Source: Chryseobacterium sp. LAM-KRS1
GTDB lineage: Bacteria > Bacteroidota > Bacteroidia > Flavobacteriales > Weeksellaceae
NCBI RefSeq assembly: GCF_013184525.1
Contig: NZ_JAAOIZ010000001.1
Location: 248,001 to 312,000 of the forward strand
Direction of reading: 5' to 3'
Length of the DNA: 64,000 nucleotides
The translations under genes were made by a program, and so were the position numbers. Below, one piece after another: positions 35,612 through 44,675 of this stretch. The notes beneath the pieces are model-generated. The model worked only from the letters and a program-made list of their open reading frames with translations. It was not told the origin of the DNA and searched no databases. Position 1 is the first letter of the stretch; every line of letters begins with the position of its first letter.

Positions 35612-38281
35612 ATGAAAAAACTTCTACTCACGTGTATGATGGCTCTTGGTATAGGGGCATCTGCACAGATTTTAGTTAATGAGGGGTTCGAAGGCTCAAG
35701 TTTGCCTTCAGGATGGGCCAGTACAACGACCGGATCAGGGACGAGTTCCACACCAGGAGGGTATGGGACAAGTGCGGGTACGGCCTGTGTCGGGAGCAAA
35801 GCGGTCTATAAGAATATTTATGGATCTACCTACACAGGTTGGAATTTGACCTATTCTTCCACAACTTCTAATGCAACTGCGCTTACGTATTCTTTCAAAT
35901 ACCTTGCGAAAGGGTATAGTACTTCAGGTGCCGTTAGCGGAAGTGTAGCTGCGGATTACTCTGTAGATGGAGGGACGACATGGGTTGATATCCTAGCGCC
36001 TGTGGTTCTTGATAGTCCTAATGGAACCCCGATTCCATGTACGACCGTTTCAGGAACAATTCCTGCGGGAACAATTCCAACAGGGGCAAGCTTTAAGTTC
36101 AGACTGAAAAGCACAAGTACATCTACCGGAGACTTCTATATGGGGTTTGATGATGTTCAGCTAGCTCAGACCTTAACGAATGCGCCTTCATGTACTCAGA
36201 TTTCAGCTCCTGCCGATGCAGCAACAGGAATCTCGGTAACACCAACTATTACCTGGGCTTCTGCCGCCTTTGCAACAGGGTATACATTAAATATCGGAAC
36301 AACAGCTGGGGGAACTGATGTTGTGAATGGTCTTGATGTGGGTGCAGTAACCAGCTATACCATTCCAAATACTTCAGCGCTGAATTATTCAACGTTGTAT
36401 TATGTAACAGTAATTCCGAAAAATAACATTGGATCGGCAACCGGATGTACAAGTACTTCTTTCACAACACGCGCAGTAGTTTGCCCGACTGTATCTGCAC
36501 CATCTGCAGGGGCTATCGGACAGCCATTAACTCCTACCATTACATGGGGTGCGGTAAATTCTGCTACAGGATATAAACTTACTGTAGGAACTACACCAGG
36601 TGGAACAGATATCCTGAATAATCTGGATTTAGGAAATGTGACTACATATACATTTACTACTCCATTAGCATTAAGCAGTACTTATTATTATACTGTAAAT
36701 TCCTACAGCCCAACAAGTACGTCGTCATCTTGTACAGAAAGAAGTTTCTCTACGATTTGTGGACCAACCAACATTCCTTACTCTCAGAATTTCGAAAGTG
36801 TATCGACTCCTGCATTGCCAGCTTGTACTTCTATTGAAAATGCAGGGAATGGTAATAACTGGACAACCTATTCTTCTGCGGGAGGAGGGTTCAATACTAA
36901 GGTTCTTAACTACACTTACAATAGTTCAAATGCGGCTAACGCATGGTTTTATACACAAGGTATTAACCTTACAGGGGGAGTATCTTACAGAATAAAATAC
37001 ATCTATGGAAATGCAAGTGGTACTACATATCCTGAAAAACTGAAAGTAGCTTATGGTACTGCTGAATCCAGTGCTTCAATGACTAACGTATTAGCAGATT
37101 ACCCTAATGTAACCAATGGTACTACACCAATTTCTGCAACTGTAGATTTTGTTCCTGCAGCTTCCGGAGTGTATTATTTTGGATTTAATGCATACTCAGA
37201 TGCTGATATGAACAGATTGTACGTAGATAATATCGTTATTGATGCTACACCGACTTGTGCTGAGCCTTCTGCATTAGTAGTATCGAATGTAGCGGCTACT
37301 ACGGCAACGATTTCATGGACTGCTCCTGCTACTGTACCTGCCGGTGGTTATGAGTATTATTATTCTACTTCTAACACGGCTCCAACTGCTACTACTCCTG
37401 CATCGGGAACGAGTACTACGGTTACGGCTGATTTAAATAATCTTACTGCAGCTACCGTATATTATGTTTGGGTGCGTTCAGTATGTAGTTCTTCAGATAA
37501 AAGTGCATGGTCTCAATTGGCAACATTTACAACTGCTTGTATTACATCACAAACATTGACTGAAAACTTTGATTCAACAGCGGAAGGAAGTCTTCCTCCA
37601 TGCTGGACAAGTATAGGTTCTACCGTTAGTTATGCGAAAGTAATGGCTTATACGAGTGCAAATACTGGTGCTATAATCAGTGGGGCTAATGCATTGTACC
37701 TTTATACAAGTGGCTCAAGTACAGGAATGTTAGCGACTCCTGAAATTGCAAATCTACAGTCTAATAACTACATCCTTAAATTTAAGGCAAGAGCAAATTA
37801 TACTGCCGGAGGAGTTGTTCAGATCGGTTATTTAACAGATCCTGCTAATACTTCAACTTTTGTAGTATTGGGAACGTATACTTCTACAAGTGTAACGGTT
37901 GCTGATGATTACCAACTTAGTATTACGGGAGTGCCGGCTGGTGTTAACAAGCTTGTATTTAAACATACAGGAACTCCTGCCAATAGTGTTCTTATAGATG
38001 ATATCAGCTATATGCTGGATCCGAGTCTGGGAACTTCAGAAGTAGCTAATGCTAAGAATACGATTAAAGTTTATCCTAATCCATTTGCAGATGTGCTGAA
38101 CATTTCTGATGTTTCTAAAGTGAAATCTGTTTCTGTTTCTGATGTGGCAGGAAGATTAGTAAAAACAATTGCGAACCCTACTTCGGTTCTTCAGTTAGGA
38201 GAATTGAATTCAGGAATGTATCTGATTACACTTGAATTGAAAGATGGTTCTAAACAAACGATTAAAACGATCAAAAAATAG
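35612..38281 (+). CDS. T9SS-secreted multidomain surface protein
   Basis: An 889-residue secreted protein. ATG 35612 gives the signal peptide KKLLLTCMMALGIGASAQ; the upstream in-frame TTG would add 16 unsuited residues. Order: a jelly-roll-like domain starting ILVNEGFEGSSLPSGW (choice-of-anchor J type), two fibronectin-III-like domains with GYTLNIGTTAGGTDVVNG and GYKLTVGTTPGGTDILNN, a second jelly-roll domain (IPYSQNFESVSTPALPAC), an FnIII domain (SALVVSNVAATTATISW), a third jelly-roll, and a C-terminal type A sorting domain (VYPNPFADVLNISDV to TIKTIKK). The sorting domain directs export by T9SS and attachment to the cell surface. Function is probably adhesion or glycan binding, by inference. 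The last 70 residues resemble those of the next two genes. Confidence 0.88.
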   Translation: MKKLLLTCMMALGIGASAQILVNEGFEGSSLPSGWASTTTGSGTSSTPGGYGTSAGTACVGSKAVYKNIYGSTYTGWNLTYSSTTSNATALTYSFKYLAKGYSTSGAVSGSVAADYSVDGGTTWVDILAPVVLDSPNGTPIPCTTVSGTIPAGTIPTGASFKFRLKSTSTSTGDFYMGFDDVQLAQTLTNAPSCTQISAPADAATGISVTPTITWASAAFATGYTLNIGTTAGGTDVVNGLDVGAVTSYTIPNTSALNYSTLYYVTVIPKNNIGSATGCTSTSFTTRAVVCPTVSAPSAGAIGQPLTPTITWGAVNSATGYKLTVGTTPGGTDILNNLDLGNVTTYTFTTPLALSSTYYYTVNSYSPTSTSSSCTERSFSTICGPTNIPYSQNFESVSTPALPACTSIENAGNGNNWTTYSSAGGGFNTKVLNYTYNSSNAANAWFYTQGINLTGGVSYRIKYIYGNASGTTYPEKLKVAYGTAESSASMTNVLADYPNVTNGTTPISATVDFVPAASGVYYFGFNAYSDADMNRLYVDNIVIDATPTCAEPSALVVSNVAATTATISWTAPATVPAGGYEYYYSTSNTAPTATTPASGTSTTVTADLNNLTAATVYYVWVRSVCSSSDKSAWSQLATFTTACITSQTLTENFDSTAEGSLPPCWTSIGSTVSYAKVMAYTSANTGAIISGANALYLYTSGSSTGMLATPEIANLQSNNYILKFKARANYTAGGVVQIGYLTDPANTSTFVVLGTYTSTSVTVADDYQLSITGVPAGVNKLVFKHTGTPANSVLIDDISYMLDPSLGTSEVANAKNTIKVYPNPFADVLNISDVSKVKSVSVSDVAGRLVKTIANPTSVLQLGELNSGMYLITLELKDGSKQTIKTIKK

Positions 38282-38306
38282 AATTCGATTTGATTTATAA
38301 ATAATG

Positions 38307-38338
38307 ATGGCAGCTAAGATTTTAGCTGCCATTTTTTT
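38307..38338 (+). terminator. Terminator, copy 1 of a duplicated unit
   Basis: An eleven-base perfect stem (ATGGCAGCTAA / TTAGCTGCCAT) with a four-base loop and seven Ts. A near copy follows the next gene. Confidence 0.85.
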
Positions 38339-38395
38339 ATTTTATTCATTATATTATTAGTAAATTAGTATATTAAACACTAAAACTGTTATTTT

Positions 38396-40354
38396 ATGGC
38401 AAAATTTTTACTCTCATGTTTCTTGATTGTAAGCATGGCACTAAACGCCCAGATTGATTTGGGCGCTGGAAGCACTGACGTTGGTACAGCTCCGATCAGT
38501 AGCTATTACGGATATTCCTATGTTCAGCAGATTTACCCTAAGCAGGAAATCAATGCAAATGCAGCAGGAAACATTACGGGACTTAAGTTCTACCTGGATC
38601 CTTCGATGTCTTTGGCAAATTCATCCGACTGGGTGGTATATCTCGGGCATACCTCAAAATCAGGGTTTACTTCAGATACAGACTGGATACCGGTTTCTCA
38701 GTTGACTCAGGTATATGCAGGAACAATTACCAATGCTAACGGAGTGGTGGAAATTACTTTTACAACACCATTTCCTTATAACAATACGGATAATCTAGTC
38801 GTAGCTGCAGAAGAAAATTCGCCGGGATATGATAATAATGATGAGGCAATGTATGTTTATTCCGGTGCCGCAAATTCTACTTTGTTTTATAAAAATGACA
38901 GCAACAATCCTGATCCGGCTTCACCTCCGGCTGGAGATTTGGCTGATTATAAATCGGTAATTACATTTCTGGGATTAACGGCAAATCCAATTGCTGCCTG
39001 TCCTGTCATAACATATCCTTCAAATAATTCAACCTTCATCCCATTATCACCTACCATCAACTGGAATAATACATCGGGAGCGACAAGTTACAAGGTTTCT
39101 ATAGGAACAACTCCGGGAGGAACTGATGTGGTGAATCAACAATCTGTAGCGACCAATAGCTTTACTCCAGCTGCACCTTTAAGTGCTAATACCAATTATT
39201 ATCTACGGGTAGTTTCAGTATCAGCGGCCGGTGAATCTTCAGGATGTACAGAAATTACATTTAAGACTTCTCCGCCAGCTCCATCGAATGACGATTGTGC
39301 GGGAGCGATTACTTTAACAGTAAATCCGGATCTTAATTGTGGTGCTGTAACCGCAGGATATACTTTGGGAGCAACAGATTCAGGCTTAATTCCTGATCCA
39401 TGTTATGGCGATCCTGATGATGATGTATGGTTTAAATTTGTTGCTACTGCTACAACGCATAAAATATCACTCCTAAATGTGGTTTCTGTAGGAACTACCA
39501 ATGATGATGATACCTATTTCCAGGTGTTTAGCGGTGGCTGTGGTACATTGTCGAGCATTCTATGTTCCGATGATACATCATCTGTTTTAACCGGACTTAC
39601 TGTTGGAGATACCTATTATGTGAGGGTTTACAGTTATTTCGATACAGGATCCAATCAAAGTTTTGATATCTGCGTAGGTACAATGCCACCGCCACCAGCC
39701 AATGATGATTGTTCCGGAGCGTTGACAGCGTCAGCCTTCCCTTATACTTATGTACAATCTGACGGAGGTGGTGCAACAAATAATGGCGGATTTGTTACTG
39801 TATGTTCCGATAGTATGAATGATGGTACCTGGTTTACATTTACCGGTGATGGTGCAACATTTGATATTACTGTTACAATGCCGGCAGGTAGTGATTTTGA
39901 TCCTCAGATCGGTGTTTACAGTGGAACATGTGGAAGTCTTGCATGTGTGGATACGGTAGATAATAATGGCTCCGGAGGAACAGAAACTCTATCAATACCT
40001 ACTCAGCCTGGTACTACATATTATGTAAATGTGGGTAATTATAGTGGATTCACGGATAACATGGAAGGAACTTTCACGATTAATATAGCAAAAAATAATC
40101 TTGGAACCTCTGAAGTAGCAGGAAATAAGAAAGGAATCAGTGTTTATCCGAATCCTTTCTCAGATATTTTGAATATTTCTGACATTGCTAATGTAAAATC
40201 CGTTACGGTTACTGATATTTCCGGAAGATGGATAAAAACAATTGATAATCCTGGTCCGGTTATTCATCTGGCTGATATTCAATCAGGTCTATATCTGGTC
40301 ACATTAACAATGAAAGATGGATCTAAACAAACGATCAAAGCAATTAAAAAATAG
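38396..40354 (+). CDS. T9SS-secreted surface protein, tandem paralogue A
   Basis: A 652-residue secreted protein. The signal peptide is KFLLSCFLIVSMALNAQ. A domain of about 180 residues (IDLGAGSTDVGTAPISSYYG to ITFLGL) is followed by one FnIII-like domain (INWNNTSGATSYKVSIGTTP), then two pre-peptidase-C-like beta domains that each begin NDDC(A/S)GA and contain WFKF or WFTF. The protein ends in a type A sorting domain (VYPNPFSDILNISDI to TIKAIKK). There are many Asp/Asn pairs, such as GDPDDDVW, that could bind calcium. The next gene is a full-length paralogue in the same order. It is probably displayed on the cell surface; the ligand is unknown. It has its own terminator. Confidence 0.87.
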   Translation: MAKFLLSCFLIVSMALNAQIDLGAGSTDVGTAPISSYYGYSYVQQIYPKQEINANAAGNITGLKFYLDPSMSLANSSDWVVYLGHTSKSGFTSDTDWIPVSQLTQVYAGTITNANGVVEITFTTPFPYNNTDNLVVAAEENSPGYDNNDEAMYVYSGAANSTLFYKNDSNNPDPASPPAGDLADYKSVITFLGLTANPIAACPVITYPSNNSTFIPLSPTINWNNTSGATSYKVSIGTTPGGTDVVNQQSVATNSFTPAAPLSANTNYYLRVVSVSAAGESSGCTEITFKTSPPAPSNDDCAGAITLTVNPDLNCGAVTAGYTLGATDSGLIPDPCYGDPDDDVWFKFVATATTHKISLLNVVSVGTTNDDDTYFQVFSGGCGTLSSILCSDDTSSVLTGLTVGDTYYVRVYSYFDTGSNQSFDICVGTMPPPPANDDCSGALTASAFPYTYVQSDGGGATNNGGFVTVCSDSMNDGTWFTFTGDGATFDITVTMPAGSDFDPQIGVYSGTCGSLACVDTVDNNGSGGTETLSIPTQPGTTYYVNVGNYSGFTDNMEGTFTINIAKNNLGTSEVAGNKKGISVYPNPFSDILNISDIANVKSVTVTDISGRWIKTIDNPGPVIHLADIQSGLYLVTLTMKDGSKQTIKAIKK

Positions 40355-40379
40355 AATCCGATTTTATCCATAAATATTG

Positions 40380-40408
40380 ATGACAGCTAAATTTTAGCTG
40401 TCATTTTT
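40380..40408 (+). terminator. Terminator, copy 2 of a duplicated unit
   Basis: A ten-base stem (ATGACAGCTA / TAGCTGTCAT) followed by Ts, at the same distance from the stop as copy 1 and very similar to it in sequence. Confidence 0.85.
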
Positions 40409-40465
40409 CTTCGATGCTTGCTGTATTATTGGTAAATTAGTAGTCTAATACCAAACATTATATTT

Positions 40466-42442
40466 ATGAAAAAAATTTTACTTTCATGCTTATTGTTTTT
40501 AGGCATGGTGTTGAATGCTCAAATCAATTTGGGCTCGGGAAGTACTGATGTAGGACCAGCTCCGATCAGTACATACTATGGATATTCCTATGTGCAGCAG
40601 ATTTTCTCAAAACAGGAAATTAATGCTGACGCGGCAGGGAATATAACAGGGCTTACATTTTATAGTAATCCGTCGATGTCAATGGTTAATTCTTCAGATT
40701 GGGTGGTCTATTTAGGGCTTACCACAAAATCCAGTTTCGACACCGAATCCGATTGGATCCCTTTTTCCGGACTGACTCAGGTGTATGCCGGAACAGTTAC
40801 TAATGTGAATGGAGTTATCAACATCACTTTTGCGACACCTTTTCATTATAATAATACAGATAACCTTGTGGTTGCTGTTGATGAAAATTCAGCTGATTAT
40901 GATGATAATGGGGACGAGATCATGCATGTGTATCCTTCAGCACCTAATTCTACTCTTTATTTCAGAAATGATGGGACCAATCCGAATCCTGTTTATCCTC
41001 CTGTAGGACATCAGGCTTCCTTTAAATCGGCCATTACAATCAACGGATTAACACCAAAACCTGTTCCCGTTTGTCCGTCAGTAACTTATCCGACAAATAA
41101 CGCCGTGTTTATTCCATTGTTACCTACCATTCTCTGGAGCCCGGTTGCAGGAGCTACAGGATATAAAGTTTCCATAGGTACAACTCCTGGTGGAACACAA
41201 ATCATCAATCAACAATCTGTAAGTGCTGCTAGTTTTGCTGTTCCTACATTATTAAGCGTAAATACTACTTATTATTTACGGGTGGTTTCTGTGTCAGCGG
41301 CCGGTGAATCTTCAGGATGCGCTGAAGTGAAATTTAAAACAGCCCCTCCGGTTCCTCTGAATGATAACTGTATAGGAGCGGTAACTTTAACGGTGAATCC
41401 TGATCTCAATTGTGGAACAGTAACATCAGGTTATACACTAGGAGCTACGGCTTCAGGAATTGCTGCTGCTCCTTGCTATGGTAATCCTGATGATGATGTG
41501 TGGTTTAAATTTGTAGCGACAGGAACAAGCCAGAAAATCTCTCTCCTGAATGTAACTTCTATCGGTACAGAAGATGATGATGATATCTACTTCCAGGTAT
41601 TTAGCGGATCTTGTGGTACTTTATCCAGCATTCTTTGTTCGGATCCTACGTCAGGTGTTGTTTCCGGGCTAACTATAGGACAAACTTATTACATCAGAGT
41701 TTACAGTTACTATGGAACAGGAAGCAATCAAAGCTTTGACATCTGTGTCGGAAGTATTCCACCGGCACCGGCTAATGACGAATGTTCAGGAGCTCTGCTA
41801 GCATCTTCTTTCCCTTATACTTATGTGCAGACTGACGGAGGTGGTGCAACAAATAACGGAGGATTTATCAACGCTTGTGAAAGTGGAATGAATGATGGAA
41901 CATGGTTTACATTTGTTGGTGACGGAGAAACAGTTAATATTACCGTGAGTATGCCTTCGGGAAGTGATTTCGATCCTCAGATTGGTGTTTTCAGTGGAAC
42001 ATGCGGCAGTTTAGTATGTGTGGATACTGTAGATAATATGGCAGATGGAGAGACTGAAACATTGTCTGTTCCAACTATATCCGGAACTGTTTATTATGTG
42101 AATGTAGGATATTATAGCGAGTATACAGATGAGCTCGAAGGAGCGTTTACGATCAATATTAATAAAGAGAGTTCAGATAAACATGCTTCAAGTATTTCAA
42201 CTCCTGCTTTAATTAAAAAAGCCAGTGGAATTTATCCGAATCCGTTTACTGATGTTCTGAACATTGCAGATATTGATAACGTTAAATCTATTTCTGTATC
42301 AGATGTTTCAGGAAGATTGGTTAAAATGATCGTAAGCCCAGATACGGTAATTCATTTGGAGGATCTGAAATCAGGATTGTATCTGGTTACTCTTGAAATG
42401 AAGGACGGCTCTAAAAAGACGACCAAAGTAATTAAGAAATAA
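40466..42442 (+). CDS. T9SS-secreted surface protein, tandem paralogue B
   Basis: A 658-residue paralogue of the preceding gene with the same domain order throughout: signal peptide (KKILLSCLLFLGMVLNAQ), N-terminal domain (INLGSGSTDVGPAPIST), FnIII-like domain (GYKVSIGTTPGGTQIINQ), two beta domains starting NDNCIGA and NDECSGA, and a type A sorting domain (IYPNPFTDVLNIADI to TTKVIKK). A 15-residue linker (ESSDKHASSISTP) before the sorting domain is absent from paralogue A. Short stretches of DNA are identical between the two, for example around 39222 and 41293. The duplication probably included the promoter and terminator. Function unknown. Confidence 0.87.
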   Translation: MKKILLSCLLFLGMVLNAQINLGSGSTDVGPAPISTYYGYSYVQQIFSKQEINADAAGNITGLTFYSNPSMSMVNSSDWVVYLGLTTKSSFDTESDWIPFSGLTQVYAGTVTNVNGVINITFATPFHYNNTDNLVVAVDENSADYDDNGDEIMHVYPSAPNSTLYFRNDGTNPNPVYPPVGHQASFKSAITINGLTPKPVPVCPSVTYPTNNAVFIPLLPTILWSPVAGATGYKVSIGTTPGGTQIINQQSVSAASFAVPTLLSVNTTYYLRVVSVSAAGESSGCAEVKFKTAPPVPLNDNCIGAVTLTVNPDLNCGTVTSGYTLGATASGIAAAPCYGNPDDDVWFKFVATGTSQKISLLNVTSIGTEDDDDIYFQVFSGSCGTLSSILCSDPTSGVVSGLTIGQTYYIRVYSYYGTGSNQSFDICVGSIPPAPANDECSGALLASSFPYTYVQTDGGGATNNGGFINACESGMNDGTWFTFVGDGETVNITVSMPSGSDFDPQIGVFSGTCGSLVCVDTVDNMADGETETLSVPTISGTVYYVNVGYYSEYTDELEGAFTININKESSDKHASSISTPALIKKASGIYPNPFTDVLNIADIDNVKSISVSDVSGRLVKMIVSPDTVIHLEDLKSGLYLVTLEMKDGSKKTTKVIKK

Positions 42443-42458
42443 GTAATTTATATTCAAC

Positions 42459-42486
42459 AAAAAAGGTGGCATCAGCCACCTTTTTT
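42459..42486. terminator. Bidirectional terminator
   Basis: GGTGGC / GCCACC with a four-base loop, flanked by six As and six Ts. It ends inside the stop codon of the small membrane protein on the reverse strand. Confidence 0.8.
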
Positions 42487-42643
42487 ATTTATTAGGAACA
42501 GGTTGTATATCACCTGTGCTCATATGTTCAAAAACAGTAGGGAAGAACATAGCTAGTATAAAATAAATAATGATCATTAATGCAACTAAAGCAAAAAGAA
42601 TAATAACTAAACTATTGGGCTTGTTTTTCTTTTTTGGTTCCAT
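42485..42643 (-). CDS. Small single-pass membrane protein, 52 residues
   Basis: A reverse-strand reading frame of 53 codons from ATG 42643 to TAA at 42485. It begins EPKKKNKPNS, then has one strongly hydrophobic segment (about residues 11-34, with LVIILFALVALMIIIYFIL), and ends HMSTGDIQPVPNK. The positively charged N-terminus puts that end in the cytoplasm. The frame lies neatly between a terminator and the K+ channel gene, in the same direction as the channel and 43 bases after its stop. It may be expressed with the channel. I do not recognise the family; the clean topology and start make it a likely real gene. Confidence 0.6.
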   Translation of the reverse strand: MEPKKKNKPNSLVIILFALVALMIIIYFILAMFFPTVFEHMSTGDIQPVPNK

Positions 42644-42686
42644 GATTTTGTGGTATTGGGTTAATAGATTAATTTGATAAATGATA

Positions 42687-43514
42687 TCAAGCTAATTTCT
42701 TGCCACACTGTTTGCAGTACCTCGCATCATCATCAATATCTTCATTTCCGCAACGTTCGCAGATCTTTTCCAGGTTTTGTCTTTTATTCCTCATCTCTGC
42801 CGTTACAATACCGGTGGGTACAGCAATAATAGAGTAGCCGGCAAGCATCAGTATAACTGCAAAAAATTTTCCCATAGGTGTAATGGGTGAAACATCTCCG
42901 TAACCTACTGTAGTTACTGTAACCACAGCCCAGTAAATAGATTGGGGAATGGTTTCAAAACCGGTTCTTCCTCCTTCCACCATAAACATCAGAGAACCTA
43001 CAATCACCGAAAAAATGATAAGGAACAACAGGAAAATATAGATCTTTCTTGAACTGTTTTTCAATGCCCGTACAATGAGATATCCGTCATTCATAAAATC
43101 CAGTAAATTGAAAATTCTAAACACCCTTAGCATTCTCAACATTCTGAATATCAGGAAATATTTGGTTACCGGAAAGAAAAAACTGAGGTAGAAAGGAACC
43201 AGGGCAAGAAAATCTATAATTCCAAAGAAGCTGAAGATATAATTTTTCTTATTTTTTACGACCATAATACGCAGTAGGTATTCTGCGGAAAAAAATAAAG
43301 AAATAATCCATTCAAAAACAATAAATGTAAGATGGAATCTTTGATCCAGCTTCGGAACACTTTCCATCATAATGATAAGTGTGCTGACAAGGATTAATGC
43401 CAACAATATAATATCGAAAAGCTTTCCCAATCTGGTATCGGAACGGTAAATAACACGATAAAGAAATCTTTTCCATAATGTATCCTCCGGGACAAGATTG
43501 TGTTCTTTTTCCAT
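42687..43514 (-). CDS. Voltage-gated K+ channel with C-terminal zinc ribbon
   Basis: A 275-residue ion channel subunit with six transmembrane segments. S4 carries regularly spaced arginines (FRMLRMLRVFRIF: R124, R127, R130, R133). The selectivity filter is TVGYGD (202-207), which marks potassium selectivity. After S6 there is no RCK domain; instead the tail ends in a double-CxxC zinc ribbon (CERCG and CKQCG: C252, C255, C267, C270). Such channels act as inner-membrane tetramers. The promoter may be the TATGTTTG at 43560. A 52-residue membrane protein gene follows it. Confidence 0.9.
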   Translation of the reverse strand: MEKEHNLVPEDTLWKRFLYRVIYRSDTRLGKLFDIILLALILVSTLIIMMESVPKLDQRFHLTFIVFEWIISLFFSAEYLLRIMVVKNKKNYIFSFFGIIDFLALVPFYLSFFFPVTKYFLIFRMLRMLRVFRIFNLLDFMNDGYLIVRALKNSSRKIYIFLLFLIIFSVIVGSLMFMVEGGRTGFETIPQSIYWAVVTVTTVGYGDVSPITPMGKFFAVILMLAGYSIIAVPTGIVTAEMRNKRQNLEKICERCGNEDIDDDARYCKQCGKKLA

Positions 43515-43559
43515 ACTTTGAGTTTTTTCTAATTTAAGAAATTATCCCTATTTTCGTAG

Positions 43560-43567
43560 CAAACATA
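43560..43567 (-). promoter_or_regulatory. Putative -7 element (TATGTTTG) of the K+ channel gene
   Basis: An exact TAnnTTTG on the reverse strand, 45 bases before the channel start codon, in the short divergent region shared with the Nif3 gene. Confidence 0.35.
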
Positions 43568-43575
43568 CATAATAA

Positions 43576-44673
43576 ATGACAATAAGAGAAGTAATTTCGG
43601 AAATAGAAAAACGTATTCCCTTACAACAGGCAGAAGACTTTGATAATGTAGGGTTGTTGTGCGGGGTTCCGGAACGGGAGGTGAGTGGTATTTTAGTATG
43701 TCACGATGCTTTAGAGAATGTTGTAGAAGAAGCTATTCAAAAGAAATTAAATCTGATCGTATGTTTTCATCCGATTATTTTTTCAGGGTTAAAATCTCTT
43801 ACCGGGAAAAACTATGTTGAAAGGGCTGTTTTAAAAGCCATCGAGAATAAGGTTGCAATCTATGCAATTCATACTGCGTTTGATAATGATTTTTTTGGGG
43901 TTAATGCAGGAATATGCAACCAGTTGGGATTAAAAGAAGTGAAAATCCTTCAGCCGAAGAAAGATAATCTGAAACAGCTTACCGTATTTGTTCCCAAAGA
44001 CCATTCTGAAAAAGTAAAAGAATCTCTTTTCTCTGCCGGGGCAGGAAATATTGGTTTCTATGATGAGTGCAGTTTCAGTATTAATGGCAATGGAACTTTC
44101 AGACCAATTGAGGGCTCGAATCCATTTTCAGGACAGCAGAATATCAGGGAAAATGCAGATGAAAATATGATTTCTGTAATATTTGAAGACTATAAACAAA
44201 ATCAGATTATTTCTGCTATGAAATCTTCACATCCATATGAGGAAGTAGCCTACCAGATCTATAGTCTGGACAATGAAAACCAGTATTCAGGATTGGGAAT
44301 GTATGGAGAGTTTGAAGAAGTAATGAATGAAGAGGACTTTTTACGTTTTGTTAAGGAGAAATTTAATCTTGAAATGATCAGACATTCAGGGCTTACTAAT
44401 AAAAAGATTAAAAGAGTGGGTGTTTTAGGAGGCTCAGGAGCGAGTGGAATAAAATCCGCACTATCTAAAAAATGTGATGCCTACCTGACCGGAGACGTTA
44501 AATATCACGATTTTTTTTTAGCAGAATCTAAAATGCTGATTTGTGATATAGGACATTATGAATCAGAACAATGGGTTGTAAAACAATTATTTGAAATTTT
44601 GTCACAAAAATTTAGTACATTTGCAATCTCAAAATCCAACGAAAAAACAAACCCAGTAAATTATTTCCTTTAG
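43576..44673 (+). CDS. Nif3-like dinuclear metal-centre protein
   Basis: A 365-residue protein of the NIF3/DUF34 family, which forms hexameric rings with two metals per subunit. It is the longer form with a PII-like middle domain (about 125-235, with QLTVFVPKDHSEKVKESLF and HPYEEVAYQIY). Metal-site blocks are seen: DNVGLLCG, CFHPIIFSGLKSL, HTAFDNDFFGVN and DIGHYESEQW near the C-terminus. Proposed roles include GTP cyclohydrolase I-like or metal-related activity, none settled. It is followed two bases later by the coiled-coil zinc-ribbon-like gene, a close pairing that suggests translational coupling and a shared process. Confidence 0.92.
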   Translation: MTIREVISEIEKRIPLQQAEDFDNVGLLCGVPEREVSGILVCHDALENVVEEAIQKKLNLIVCFHPIIFSGLKSLTGKNYVERAVLKAIENKVAIYAIHTAFDNDFFGVNAGICNQLGLKEVKILQPKKDNLKQLTVFVPKDHSEKVKESLFSAGAGNIGFYDECSFSINGNGTFRPIEGSNPFSGQQNIRENADENMISVIFEDYKQNQIISAMKSSHPYEEVAYQIYSLDNENQYSGLGMYGEFEEVMNEEDFLRFVKEKFNLEMIRHSGLTNKKIKRVGVLGGSGASGIKSALSKKCDAYLTGDVKYHDFFLAESKMLICDIGHYESEQWVVKQLFEILSQKFSTFAISKSNEKTNPVNYFL

Positions 44674-44675
44674 AT

